Assembly: GCA_002110485.1 (NCBI GenBank)
Contig: MOWL01000045.1
Location: forward strand, 868,001 to 932,000
DNA length: 64,000 nt
From: Emergomyces orientalis
Lineage: Eukaryota; Ascomycota; Eurotiomycetes; Onygenales; Ajellomycetaceae
Direction of reading: 5' to 3'
The notes under the pieces were generated by a model. The model worked only from the letters and a program-made list of their open reading frames with translations. It searched no databases and was not told the origin of the DNA. Made by a program: the position numbers and the translations under genes. Every line of letters starts with the position of its first letter. The stretch's first letter is position 1. This document shows, piece by piece, positions 30,798 through 43,141 of this stretch.

Positions 30798-32948
30798 GTC
30801 TTGAGAAATCCTAAGAAACTGTACAACTGACTGCGGTTCATTGCAGATTTGCCTAAAGAATGGAAGAATGAATGAGCATGAAGAGAGGCAGGACGCAGAA
30901 ATATAATCAAAGGGAGAAAACAAATGTAGACGCTAAGAAATGAAAGAGAGATTGGGAATAGTGAGAAAAGTGAAGACGGCAGAAACCCTGCTGTCATCCT
31001 AGAGGAATGACATGCCTCCATGACGTTGTGAGAACCCAAGAAAGAATTTCTCCGAATAAAATCATGCAATCGCTTTCCCGCCAATCGGTGAAATGTTGGC
31101 TTTCTAACTCCAGCAGGCAAAACCAGCAGCGACAGCTGGTCTCGCCGATTGGATTGAGAAATCTGGGGAGCTTGTGGCCATACCAAAAGCCTAAAATGCA
31201 GTTGAACCATGTACATTATCAGGGATGTTGATTGTTGTTGTCTTTGTTCCTGGCCGCTGCCCAGCAACACTACAGTGATAACTACTCGCTTGGCATGTGT
31301 CATGCCAACTCAAGCAGTGACACTAACGCGAGTAGTACTGAGTGGGTGGAATCGAGGATGCTGAGTATTCAGACATCTATTCCTCGATAAGTCTTTATAT
31401 AGATCGCCCGGTAACGATAATTTTTTCCGCACTCAACTTGTTGGTACAACCCATGACGCCCGCGGGCTGCCAATTTAAGCTTAATCTACTTCAACGGGTT
31501 CCAGGTTTACCCTACCCAGGGGCCGAGTCATTGGCCAGCAAATCCTGAGAACATTCCGGCACTTCGACGATTTTCTGAACGTGGATAAGCGCATATTTCA
31601 CTATCCCTGGGACATGCCCTTCTACCTTGGAAATGTGAAGCGTCAAGAACAGGACAGACGTGAGACCGCGTCAGCATCAAGAAGACCTGAAGATGACGCA
31701 GGCTCAAAACGTCGCCCTGCGCCCCTTTGGGATTTATCAAGCCCCTTATTTCGGCAGTATTTCAATTTTCAACTATGTACAGTACAACGAGATATTGCGC
31801 ATTCTGAACACGGAGCGTATTTTCCGTTGTGGCGTCTCTGCGATAGCTGGTGTACTTTTATATGGATACAATGTCCATTGGTTCTTCGCTGCCAGTGCTC
31901 CAATGTGCGAGTCGCGTCTTATTTGTCCCTTGGGCTCACAAATGTGCTGTACCTTACTGTACATGAACTACACAATCTTCTTATTTAAATATTGAAAGCT
32001 AGGACAAAACGCGCAATCTCAATTGCACTCTCTATATTCTTTAACTCAGTGCGAATCGCTCGTTCGGTTTTGCAATTAGGAATGAAGGCGTTTCCTCCAT
32101 CGGGCGTAGCCTCGCTGGACCTTTTATTTTTGAAGGTTACATGTTCGAAGAGCAGATATATAATATGTTTCGCATGTGGGGAGCCTTTCATTCGTGAGTC
32201 TTCCAATATGTAGCCGACTGCCTGACTGTCTGGATTACAAAGACAAAGGGCAGGGCATAAAACGCAGCCCGCAAACTTGTGACGAATTATCCCCCGAGTG
32301 TCTTACCTATTCAAGGAAAACCTCCATGAGCAGATATTACGACATCTGGACAAAATAGAAACAATTCAAATTTGGAAAAGTTTTACACCGGTCAAACATG
32401 CTGGCAGGAGATAGCTGGAAATTACAGCAATACCGTGCAAAAAGGGCTACTTTTGTTACTACCATGATATAATAACTTCATGTTGAACCCACAAGAGTCA
32501 TCGCCGTCCATGGTTGAACATCCGTCCCGCTGATCCTGTTTCTTGGAAAGAAGAGCTTGCACGTGGATTAGAAAACAAAGAATAGTGAACCCACTTTGTT
32601 TTGCAGGTTATGGTAGAGGATCCAGAATCCGGACGAACAACGAAGTCGAAACTGACGAGACCCGCTTTGTTCCCGCGTGCTTCATTGAGGATCTAGAACA
32701 ACATTCGCGGCGATGGTTTGATCAAACTGGGCACAGCATCCCTTCAATCTTGTTTCCCATTTTATTCCCACAACGTTTCATCCCCAGAGACTATTCTTTA
32801 TCTAATATAAACAAGGGTATGTCGCCCACCTATTCATTTTCCTGAAACGAATCCACCCAAAAAAATAATTTTGTTACCCCTACCTGTTTTGTATGTTATT
32901 ACTGACAGGATAATGTATCCCTAGGCTTAGAAGCGAAATTAACAAGAT

Positions 32949-32988
32949 ACCTACATGTACCTAGGCATGTACCTAGGTACATGTAGGT
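32949..32988. repeat. Perfect 17-bp inverted repeat, 6-nt loop
   Basis: The arm ACCTACATGTACCTAGG (32949-32965) is matched exactly by its reverse complement at 32972-32988, separated by CATGTA. Each arm also contains smaller palindromes (ACATGT, CCTAGG). It could extrude as a cruciform or form a stable RNA hairpin. It lies in the middle of the gene-poor block, with no gene within several kb. Confidence 0.9.
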
Positions 32989-35900
32989 CATGCACCCTCC
33001 CTGACCCTTCTAGATGGATTTCCAACCATCCACTGGTAAACTGTACTTTGCCTTTTTGCGTGATGCTGAGACGTGGCCATCGCTCTAGTTATGATCCTTC
33101 TTACAAAACGTGCCGAGATCGAGGAGAACCCATACAAAATGAAATGACGGGCGCTCCCTGTGAAGAGCATCCTGGCCATCGGTGAGGACCTTGCACTCAT
33201 GAGAGGCTACCATACATGATGATAAACGGGATTATATGCGAATATTGCCTTGATCCCAGGCTTCCCGCACGTGTTAGAAGTTCCAGAATAGTTACCGTGA
33301 CGACACGGCCCCGAATAATCCCGAGTTCTTGATATCATGAGGGCACATCAATTGAGCCCATGATACTGGTGTTAGGTGGGCTGCCAAGTTTAAGAGGTAT
33401 GGTATGTTTGAAATGGGTAACATGAATGGTGAATTTCAGGCTTGCGCCCTAAATCCAAGAGCCAACCAGCGCAGAACTCTCCGTTGAGAAACCGTTGGGG
33501 GACGCTGTGAACCGCGGATCCCAGGGTTTAATAGCTAGGGGCGGCTTCTCCATGATTAATGACTGTGCACGATGTCTCAGCAGGCACCATCGCAGGCCTG
33601 ACCACTTTTATATCACAGCTTTAGTCCCGTCTCTGGAGAAGTTTCCAGCCCGTCTGCAGAGCAAAGATGGCGCTTTGCTATCTAAGATTCCGGTGTCTCT
33701 CGGACGAAAGAGTAATTGTGGAAATTTTCAACAGAGTTCGCTCCATAACAAACACTCATTTAAGTTATCGGGGTGGTCCTACGAGCATGGACACGATGTA
33801 TCAACTACTCGGTTACATTCACGAAGCCAGTAGAAGATCCTGTCGTCCCAAGGGGATTTCTAGCCGAAGAATGTTTATAGGAAGGCGCATTTCGGATTTT
33901 AGGTATCCTAATGTGTTCTAGAGGAAATTACTCTCCCGTTGTGTTCCAGAGGATCTCTAGAGAAAAGGCAGAATGTTTCTCAAGGAGACGAACCTGTGTT
34001 TGTCAGGCTCTAGGGCTTTCCAACACCTGAATCCGTCAAATAGAAAGGGGTGGCAAAAACGTCTGCTTAGATCGCAATTGGAACAAAGCCCGGCCGCTCC
34101 CGTCAATGTATTTATTGAAATGCTCTCATGGCCAAGGGCGGATATAGAGCTCCGATGCTATCTTTCCCTTCGGCGTGTTAGAACGACTTTTGTTTTAGTT
34201 GCCTATTGTAACCAAGTTAGCATAAACTTATAAAAGTGGATGATAAATGTATGCTTGATTAGAAAGAAACGAAACCATTCTGACTGACTGGCTGGCTTGC
34301 TTGCTGGCTGGCATTGATTGGTGCTAAAGTTAACCTTCAGACGGAATACAGCCTTGCGCCTCCTCTCGTCCCAGATGAGGGCTGATTGCCCTGCATAAAA
34401 CGGTAAATAATCACAAAAACTGGAAAAATAAGGCGACGCCAATCTCGCCTAACCTCCTCACACATGCGCGATCGTGGTCCTGATCGACAGGATGTCTCCA
34501 CTTTCTCAATTGAATGATTCCAAAATGGCCATTCTGGCAAGTTCAAGGGTTCATGGCGCATTTCCCTTTTTCCTGTAGTTCCTCGTTTCCCTCCAAATTG
34601 AGCCATGTGCATTTTAGCTTTCACACACAGGCAGCTCAGTGCTCCTATCAGGGTTAACAGCCGAAGCCTAGGCCATCTGCGACCTTTGTCACTCTCTGAA
34701 TATCCAACGAATCATATGCACACTCACACTCCATATTAGTAGTATTAACGCAATTGGTTGGCTGAACCTTGAAATGGAAAATAACGATCTAGTCCGTCAT
34801 TGGCTGGATGGCGAACTTCGTAACCTCAAGTTTTGCGAACTATTCTGCCTAAAACGAAGAACTCCAAAGCAAGCTAGGACGAGCCGAGTGATTGATTTTG
34901 AGTCATATCCTCAGTCTCTTTGTTTAATCCTTACTCGGAACCTGATTCATTCAAATTTTACTGCGGTTCACTTTTATTTTTATTTTCGCTGCATGATTGA
35001 TCATTGATCAAGGAAAAGGAACCCAGCGCTGTTGCTTGGGGACTGGTCCCGGGAAAAGGGCACCCTAGATTCTTGGCAGTCTGTTGATTGGGCGTGGTCA
35101 CTCATAAATGTGTTGTACCTTACCAGCAAGAAGCAAGAGGGGGGGAATACGAATGAGCTCCTTGCAAGGAATCCATATGGTCTTTTCCAGTGTTTCTCGG
35201 GAGCCAGGACAAGAAGACCGAACAGTGCTTAAACATGAACAAATGCGAGTCACCGGGTCACCGCCAATGTGGGCGTCAGCCCGCAGCCACATCCATGGCG
35301 AGAGGCCGAGTCCCATGGTAATATCGTATCTCAGGGTGGTACGAGTCAACTCTTCTCGGAATTCAACAAATGGCAAGCTGAGCTAGAGCAGTGTTTGGTT
35401 GGGTTGGTGGCCTGCTCATGCCTCAATAATTTTCCTCCGTACAGATGCAGCGTCCCGAGCATGTGGTGGTCGACGCATGCGTTCGGACGATGGAGCTGTT
35501 TTTGGCTCTATCATCGTGCGCTTGTTCCTTTTCTTTCCTTAATTCTCGGTCGAAAATTGGCAAACGAGAAATCAGGAAGAAGAAGACGAAGGAGAAGAAG
35601 GAGAAGAAACAGCAAGCAGTAGGAGTGAAGCGCTTCGACTAGCCGGCCCACGAGCAAAAACTGGCAGGCTGGGGCTAACTGCAGCTTATGAGAGAGTAGG
35701 GCTACACCCGGCACAGGGTTAAACCCATGCCATGCATCAAGGGGGATCTGTGCGCTTGTTCGCTTCATATCGTCTCTTTGGGATTGCTTTTGCTTTTTCT
35801 TCTTGCATCAAATCTCGGAGCTGGAGCCGGAGCCGGAGCTTGTTGAGAATAGGGAGTACCAATTTTCTTGAGTGTTGCAAGTGTACCCGACAAGCTGGAA

Positions 35901-36698
35901 GCCATACCAACCCTTTCATCATCGAACCAGCGAGGTTTCCCTGAGAACTCATCACCTATTGATGTTTCTGGCACGACTCTCCACAGAGAAGGGATAATTG
36001 AGATCACATTCCAGAAACCGATTATTGAGCAGAACTCTTCCCGTTTTATGTCACAGTGCAAGCCCTCATTATAATCTGGTCAGTAACGATGCCCAAGATT
36101 CACACCCGGTTCAGCTAGGTGTTATTATACACTTCCTTGAAAGTGTGCGAGAAACCGTCTTCCAGTACAGGTCTGTTGGGATAACTTAAATGCCACGATT
36201 GCGGACAAGATATGTTAAGTACGTCCATCAGTTATTCCGTTATTCTACATGCAATAACAAGGTGTTGCCGAATTAAAATATTCATCCCTGTTGTTTTTAC
36301 AGAGGAGCCATTGATCCTGATATCCATGTATATGATTATGCACGATGCATGATATACAGCCCAGAGTGGCGACAAGTGTTCTCTAAAAGCAGATCTAGTT
36401 TTATTTATTATTATTTTGACAAAAATAAGGTAAATTAAGCAATGACGACCAAACCTCCCAACTGTAATAATTTCTTGCTGGTGTCCAAACAACAGATCTA
36501 TTATCACTGCTTTCCCTGTCGTCTTCCTCCACATATACAGGATCATGGACGGGATAGTTTGAACGGGCTGGGGCAAAAAGGTAAAAATGGTAAACAATGT
36601 ACCCAATATTACCCCGATGTACTGTACCTGCGGTCGATTTGCATCCAGAACTCCTCCCACCCGCCGCTCCCGACTCCACCCTTTCTTTTGGGCTCAAG

Positions 36699-36750
36699 TT
36701 TTTCTTTCTTTCTTTCTTTTTTTCTTTCTTTGTTTTTCTTTTTTCTTTTC
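36699..36750. repeat. TTTC microsatellite
   Basis: A run of TTTC/TTTTC units forms an uninterrupted polypyrimidine tract on the plus strand. It is followed by C-rich sequence. Confidence 0.9.
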
Positions 36751-37176
36751 GTATATTTTTTGCCAATCCAAACCCACCCCCCAGTCATAACAAGGTCAGT
36801 TTTGAGTCCGTCTAGTTGCTTGTTTCGTATCATTGGAGTTTTACGGAGGAAGTCGGGTGGTGCAACTTGTACAGTACAAGATTTCGAGACAGTAGTGCGA
36901 GATGGCAGAGTATGGCGTACACTACAGGGCACCCACTCCCCCCCACCTCCTAAAAGAAAATCCGGGCCATGCCCCATATGCTAATAGCGATAGCTCATCC
37001 ACTTCCTTTCTTTTAGCACAGTCCTTTGATAAGGAGCGGAGGGGCGGTCTTGGTCAGCAGCCTGGAGCTTGGGAGAGGGGGGGGAAATCTGGGTGGCACC
37101 CACTTGGGGAAATCTGGGATGATGGGTGGGGCCCTCGATGAACGGCAGGGCTGTAACTCGAAATTCTCGAAAAGTG

Positions 37177-37245
37177 AAAGGGAAGAGGGAAGAGGGAAGA
37201 GGGAAAATAAAAGTAAAAGTAAAAGTGAAAAAGAAAAAAAAAAGG
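37177..37245. repeat. Compound GGGAAGA and AAAAGT repeats
   Basis: Three to four copies of a 7-bp GGGAAGA unit pass directly into AAAAGT-type hexamers and an A-run. The whole tract is purine-rich on the plus strand. Confidence 0.85.
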
Positions 37246-38900
37246 TAGAAGAGCTCACTCACTCACAGAGCAAGGTACTAGGTAGTAGCCCTTGGTTTAT
37301 TCTTTTCTTGGTCCTACCATTGATACGCCAGAAGAAGAAGAAGAAGAAATAGCAAGGACACTCAAATCGAACCCACAGGATGTTTGCGTTGATTTGAAAA
37401 ATTCTAGGCTTCCTTAAGGAGGATAGGATGGCAAAAGGCGAACAGGCGGTCTGAGAGGACAACATATCTAAACTACAATGAGTCGGGAAATATTTATCAT
37501 ATATACTCCGTAAGCCGTGCTACAACTAAAGTCGACGAGAGATGCAAACTACGGACTGACTGCCTGCCTGCTTGCCTGCCTACGCAGCCCCTGCATGTGA
37601 TGGCGGTTAATGGGATCCGCATCTTGTGCTTGAAGTAGCTAGCAGTCTTGCTTCTAAATCTTTTTGATCTTTACCAAGTCTCTTTTATTTATCCTTCTCC
37701 CCCTCGCGCTCTCATGTCTGTGTCATCAAGGTTGTTTTTTGACAAATGCCGGCTCCAAAGCAGGTTATCTGCCAACTCTAACTTACCTACCAAAAAATTT
37801 TAAAAAATTTTAAAATAAAATAAAGGTTCTGCCCGGGTTGAGAGGAAGAGATTAGATGGTCGGGCTGAATTTTCCGTGGGTGGCAAGGTTTAACCGATTA
37901 GACCAAACTATAGCTCCGTATAAACGAAAAGCCCCCAGAGTCAGTTCAGACCGGGGGGAAGGGGTTTTAAAGCGGAGCAAAAATAAAGCAAGAATAATAG
38001 TTAACTCATCGATGGGAGAATTAGTCAACAATAATGAACTGGCATCTTCCCTGAAACTTGGACCCCCGCAAAAAAGGGCCTGATCCAGTCCGTCCTGGGC
38101 ATTATTTGCGAAAGCAGGAATAGGAAAATCAGTCGGTTTCGATGTTTCGGCCACCGAAAGCGCTCCCTTCCGTTCCTTTCAATCTCCGGTTCCAAAGACT
38201 TGGGGTTAGGTTCAGTTTCAAAAAGTTAGAACCACGGCAAAGCATACCCTTTTATTCTTATTGTTATTATTAATTGTCATTATTTGTTTTGTTTTATTTT
38301 ATTTTTTAATTTTACTTAATGGTTTATATCTGCTACAGAGTGGTGGCGGACAGGTTTAGACCAAAAGAAGGCACCGCAGCCCTCCCAGTTTATCATTCTA
38401 GATAGGCCGCCCGTGTGGGTTTTTTTATTTTATTTTTTGCCTCGGGAATATTGGTTGGTATTTGCTTTTCCTTTCTTTCTTTCATTGTTTGTCATTATTT
38501 GTGGCGATGCTGTATGGATGAATAAAATAATGACATCTCATGTACAGAAGAATATCAGAATAATGGAATACATCCCAGCCGCATATAAATATGGGGGACA
38601 CGGAATACAAAATTACGCAGGCGCACAAAGATAAAAAACTGAAACACCTACAGTAGCTACCTACCTACATGTACTGTACATATACTCCGTACATATGTGG
38701 ATGTTATGTCCCACCGTGACAGTGTCAGTTGCGGGTCTTTGGGCGGGCGAGATCTAGACTGGTCTCGACGGCTGCTTCGGTAACTCTGCAAAGAACAGAC
38801 GGGCTGTCAGGTAACCTAAATACCAGGAAAAATGATTACATACATCACATTCATCCATTTCAGCTGCTCGGCTGTGACTCTCCCCTTTTCTGTTTTGCAC

Positions 38901-38926
38901 GAGGGTTGAGGGTTGAGGGTTGAGGG
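38901..38926. repeat. 7-bp tandem repeat GGGTTGA
   Basis: About 3.5 perfect copies of GGGTTGA. The G-rich unit resembles but is not the fungal telomere repeat TTAGGG, so it is not called as interstitial telomeric DNA. Confidence 0.85.
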
Positions 38927-39206
38927 ATATATATTCTCCACGCCCATGAATCCTGGCCTGCGGCTGCCAGCCCATATTAGTAGCCATATTCAGTAGTTTT
39001 TAAACAAGGAGCCGCAGTCACCGCCACGATGATCTACCGCGGTAGGATCTTGACTGGGTTAGAGTCTTCCTAGGCGGTAGGCAGGGGGATGCAGGGCTGG
39101 GGGACGGCTGTTGATGTGTCTTGTCGTCTGCAGGAATAAAGAGGATATTCTTAGCTACAATACATACCAGTCTCTGTACATACATACAAACACTTGCATC
39201 TGCCCC

Positions 39207-39245
39207 AAAGTACGCCAAAAGTACGCCAAAAGTACACCAAAAGTA
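39207..39245. repeat. 11-bp tandem repeat AAAGTACGCCA
   Basis: Three full copies, the third with one base change, and a decayed fourth copy. It lies 30 bp before another short-unit repeat. Confidence 0.88.
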
Positions 39246-39275
39246 ACACCCAAGAAGAGTGTATGTTCTGTGCCA

Positions 39276-39335
39276 TACCGTTCCGTACCGTACCGTACCG
39301 TACCGGTGCCCAGCCCAGCCCAGCCCAGCCCGTCC
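39276..39335. repeat. Pentanucleotide TACCG then CAGCC repeats
   Basis: Six TACCG-type units (one is TTCCG) are followed directly by CAGCC units. Both units are 5 bp long, so the second array may have grown from the first by mutation and slippage. Located about 600 bp upstream of the 39917 gene. Confidence 0.88.
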
Positions 39336-39916
39336 CGCTGATCTCCACCTCTCCTGCCCGATTCTGCCGCCGCCCCAAGTTCGAGGCCAGGCCAGGTCTT
39401 TTTTGTTCGCCATCTGCTTCTGCTTTCTTCTGCTGCTTCTGCTGCCTCTTCTTTACATCCTCATCCTCATCCTCATTCTACTCTCCAGCTTCTTCCTCTT
39501 CCTCTTCTCTTCTTTTCCCATCTTTCCTGCCTCTCTTCATATCTACTCCTATCTATCCCTCATTTTCTCCATTTCCTGCATGCTCAGTCCTCCCTCTAGC
39601 CTTCCATAGCTTCGATCGCCCTGCTCTCTTCATGATTCCTCCCCAGGTCATACCTCTATTTACTTCTACGATTTGTCTCCAGCTTCGTAGACAGCCTTAA
39701 AACCATTTTTCTAAGACGTTTCGTGGTTCTAGACCGTTTCGCTTCTGTCCTACAGGCTTCATTTCACGCTGCCTCGTACTACGCCCTGAGCTTGTGCCTC
39801 AGCCCGGCAGCTACCTTGATTGTCATCGAATTAGTGTTCAACTGCTCTAATTGTCTGGGTTTTAAACTAGCACCTTGCTCCTCGTTCCGTAGTCCTCTCG
39901 GATCCCCCTAGTGTGA

Positions 39917-41934
39917 ATGTTCCCTGAGAGTGATAATGAATTGGGCCAGTCGAGAGTCATGAAACCGTTGGGCAGCATCGTTATCAGCAGCGCCTCAAGG
40001 CCAATTCCTGCCGCTGAAAGACTAAGTCGTCAGGGCCAACCCAATGATTCGTTGTCCATAGGAATACAGGACTCAGCTACAGTACTACGAGACCAACAAC
40101 CGTGTCTCCTGCCAGATGTCTCCCGCTCGCAGAGGATCCAGAGCAATCGAATATACATTGCATCCCCAACGCCCAGAGCGACATCCAAAACTTCGAAACG
40201 TAGCTCGTCGTGCGAATCTCTCCGCCCAGAGCCATCGCCCATGATGCGATTCCTTTCAAGGCAAACCCCCAATCTGCAGCTGCCACCGTTCGAATCTTTA
40301 GGCATAACCACTTCTTCCCACGCATCTAATCCGATAACGTCCTCCCTCCCAAATTCCGAACGCCCCCCGTTTACCGCTGGCGAACCATCCACCATTACTA
40401 TCCATTCACCCTCGCCATTGTATGCTTTCTCCGAAATGCCATCATCGCTTCCCTACAGTCGTTCTCTCTCCCTACCACTCACACCTCCCGAGGAAACTGG
40501 ATCTGTTAAATGGAATTCGGAGTTGGATAGTCCTATCTCTGATCTACATTCTAGCCCCAACCGTTATTTGCCGTCACGATTAGACAATTTCACGAATGGA
40601 GAGTCACCTCCTCCAAACGGGAACCACTGTCAAGCTGCAGACTCTACTTTGCGGAATGTGAGATCGAATGGTGCCATACAACCCGCCATGGAGCACAGCC
40701 CGTGCATCAATGACGACCCGAAATCATGGCTTCAGAATGGAATCGAACTTGCTGGTATGTCCCAGTTATTCACCTATTTTTGCATGGTGGTTTCCTATTC
40801 CTAGTTGTCAGGAGGTATCACCCAAATACTGACTTCGATCAAAAAATAGTGTCTTCACTTAACATTTCAAAAACTCCAGGCCAAGCTGTACAGATGGTGT
40901 CGCAAACGCTGCCATGCCCTCCTACCGATCATTCCCCAACCTCCTCTCCTGTGTCTGCGTTCAGCTCAATTGTCGAGGAAATTCAACGGCGACTTCAATC
41001 CGATCAGTCCCCTTATATCAATATCATTCACGCGGTCCCGCCGAAATTCAGTTTAAATAATTTGCCGACTTCTCCACCTAGTACTCCAAACCGAATGGCT
41101 CCAGGTGATGACTACTTCAATTCGACAGTGTTTTCTAGTGGTGCTCCAGTTCCTGCGTATACCTGTCATGACTCCGTTTTGGAGGACATGCCTACTGGAT
41201 CCACTCATACGCACACGCCAATTGTCCCTCCATTCAGTGTGCACATCTCTATAGTTGAACGTTATCTACCTCCTCCTTCGTCTCGAGAATACCGAAATCT
41301 TTTCTCAGCCACAGGTCCATCCGTTCTGGTTGATCGTCTCCGCGAACTATCGCCTCAGGGCGGTAACCTTGTGCTGATATATCCAACCAAGGAAGGCGCC
41401 CGCACATTCAAAAATCAATACCTGAGTCCAATCCTTGACCCCCTTCTTCGCCAAATGGTGGTGGTCAACGAACTGTCTGCAGATATCAGCAAAGCTCTTG
41501 GCTCTATGCCTGCCATAGCTGAAATGGACGATTTTGAAACAATGCAAACCAATATTTTGCGGTTATGTGAAAATCTAAAACGACGAGAGTCTATACTGGC
41601 TGGCCCATCCCCGACTCGCAGTTCCCATTTTAATATGGTATATGGAGGCAAGGGGGAAGTCCGCATGGATCGCAAGTCGTGGATTGAATGGTATATTCAA
41701 CAAGAGACGCCCCGGGCAAGGGACATCTTAAATGGTTACTGGCGGGCCGGTTACCAAATCCCAACCAACCACATGGCTTCACCAGGAAACCGAAAATCGG
41801 GGAATCGGGATATCTCCGGCCCATCGCTTCTGCAGGTGCTTTTCCAGGGGATCCGGAACAGGGCAGATGCCGATGGGTCCTATCTTGGGCAAAGTTTGGA
41901 GGTTGGTGTATTTGTTATTCGCAGATCGCAGTAG
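39917..41934 (+). CDS. Conserved-looking protein of unknown function, 640 residues
   Basis: Two exons: 39917-40754 and 40850-41934. The 95-nt intron has donor GTATGT, branch TACTGAC (40826-40832) and acceptor AATAG at 40849. A second in-frame acceptor at 40879 would shorten the protein by 10 residues. The first 290 residues are Ser/Pro-rich and disordered. The second half is more ordered: FSSIVEEIQRRLQSDQSPYI, SVHISIVERYLPPPSSREYR, LVDRLRELSPQGGNLVLIYP, RQMVVVNELSADISKALGSM, MQTNILRLCENLKRR, and RKSWIEWYIQQETPRARDIL. The GNLVLIYPTKEGA stretch looks like a Rossmann-type strand and loop. I do not recognise the family. The long pyrimidine-rich leader and repeat-laden upstream region suggest a regulated gene. 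Confidence 0.78.
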
Positions 41935-43141
41935 TTAAAACAGGGGGGGAGCTACTGGTGCAACAAAAACTAGAAAATGACAACTGCTGCTTGGTGATTT
42001 AGTGGGAGGATAATTTTCGAAATGAGAAGCGGTCAAAAGAGAAAATATGGGAAGATGGCAAAATGAAATATATCTTGAGGGAAATTTCAAATGGCTAGTG
42101 CAGCAAAAAGAAAAATTTCCCTTAAAAAGATATCGGGCGTTTCATAGTGATTGGGATTGTGTTTGGGGTGGGGTTTTTGGTTGGTCTGATTGGCATATGA
42201 GAGAGATATATATGGCATTTGGCTTTTTTTTTCATTTGGAAAAAAAATATATATCTTTATTTATTTATTTTTAATCTACTTTTCTAACTTCTACTTCTAT
42301 TTCTTCTTTTTTTTGGGGGGGTGGGGGGGTGGGTGAGGGGAGACATTTATTGGATTGTAATTATCGTAATACCCAGCCAGCAATTGTTTTATTTTAGTTT
42401 CCCTTTTTGTATATGTGTAGATGTGTATATATTGAATATCATACCTAAATGGAAAACTCAATCATGAGGTATGAATATATCTTTTATTTTGCTTTCTGCT
42501 TTCAAGAACTCGTGCATCTAAAATACTCATAATATTTTTTCATTTTCAATAATGGACGAGGAATTTATGTTAAGTGGTAACCTTCAAGAGAGAAGAAAAC
42601 ATGAATAGGTTATCCACTATTCTGTTCGGTTTTATTTTATTTTATTTTATTTTGTTGCTCTTAGGAATTTCCTTGCGTTCGGCGTGATAGGTTGTAGTAG
42701 TTCAAAGAAGGGGACTGTATACAGTAGAAGATCGCAGCAGAAAAGATGCAATATCAATAGAAATGGAGGAGGTATAATTGAAGCACAAAGTAATAATAGA
42801 TATAAAATAGAAATCGATACATAAAAGAACGAATGCTGAGAAAGAAACAAAAAGCCAACGCTGTGGCCGTTGTATGCCAGAGAAAAAAAAAAGGTTTCCA
42901 AGTTTGGAAAGGTGCTTGGGTGGCAGGTTTACCAACCCCATCCTGAACCATAACGCCAAGGCGAATTACAAAAGCAAATGATGGAAAAAAACACAACGCC
43001 CCCTAACCCGTATTACAGTTATGTGTATCCGCGCCGCCTCGCCAACGCTTACAATTTACACTCTAGATCAGTCCACCGCCCACGCCAAAGCACTAAGCAG
43101 AATTTTTTTTTGAGGGAACCCCGCCCGGCCCGCGATCCATT
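41935..43141. other. Convergent AT-rich intergenic region
   Basis: 1.2 kb between convergent genes. It includes T- and G-runs near 42298-42345 and a (TTTTA)n run near 42630-42652. Overlapping minus-strand frames at 42647-42996 are low-complexity and were rejected. These are likely long 3' untranslated regions. Confidence 0.5.

Larger units (their letters stand above)
30645..39916. other. Gene-poor block of about 9 kb
   Basis: Apart from the GH72 promoter on the left and the leader of the 39917 gene on the right, I found no supportable gene in 9.3 kb. Open frames are short (at most about 170 codons), overlap on both strands, and lack family motifs or credible splice partners; the best of them (33495-33921, 31581-31995, 32543-32845) were examined and rejected. 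The block is dotted with microsatellites and small tandem repeats, listed separately. Tetranucleotide-like runs of TGGC/TTGC type occur at 34281-34312 and 37553-37582. 39395-39600 is a long C/T-rich tract typical of a fungal core promoter. No transposase, reverse transcriptase, terminal repeats or tRNA were recognised, so this is either long regulatory sequence, decayed mobile DNA, or non-coding RNA territory. Confidence 0.55.

Noticed and set aside
30791..31303. 170-residue minus-strand frame upstream of the GH72 gene
   Set aside because: It covers the TATA and leader region and has no family features.
33495..33921. Two overlapping plus-strand frames in the gene-poor block
   Set aside because: They overlap in different frames, have no recognisable motif and no convincing splice joining; chance open frames are expected at this size.
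38901..38926. Interstitial telomere repeat
   Set aside because: The unit is GGGTTGA (7 bp), not TTAGGG.
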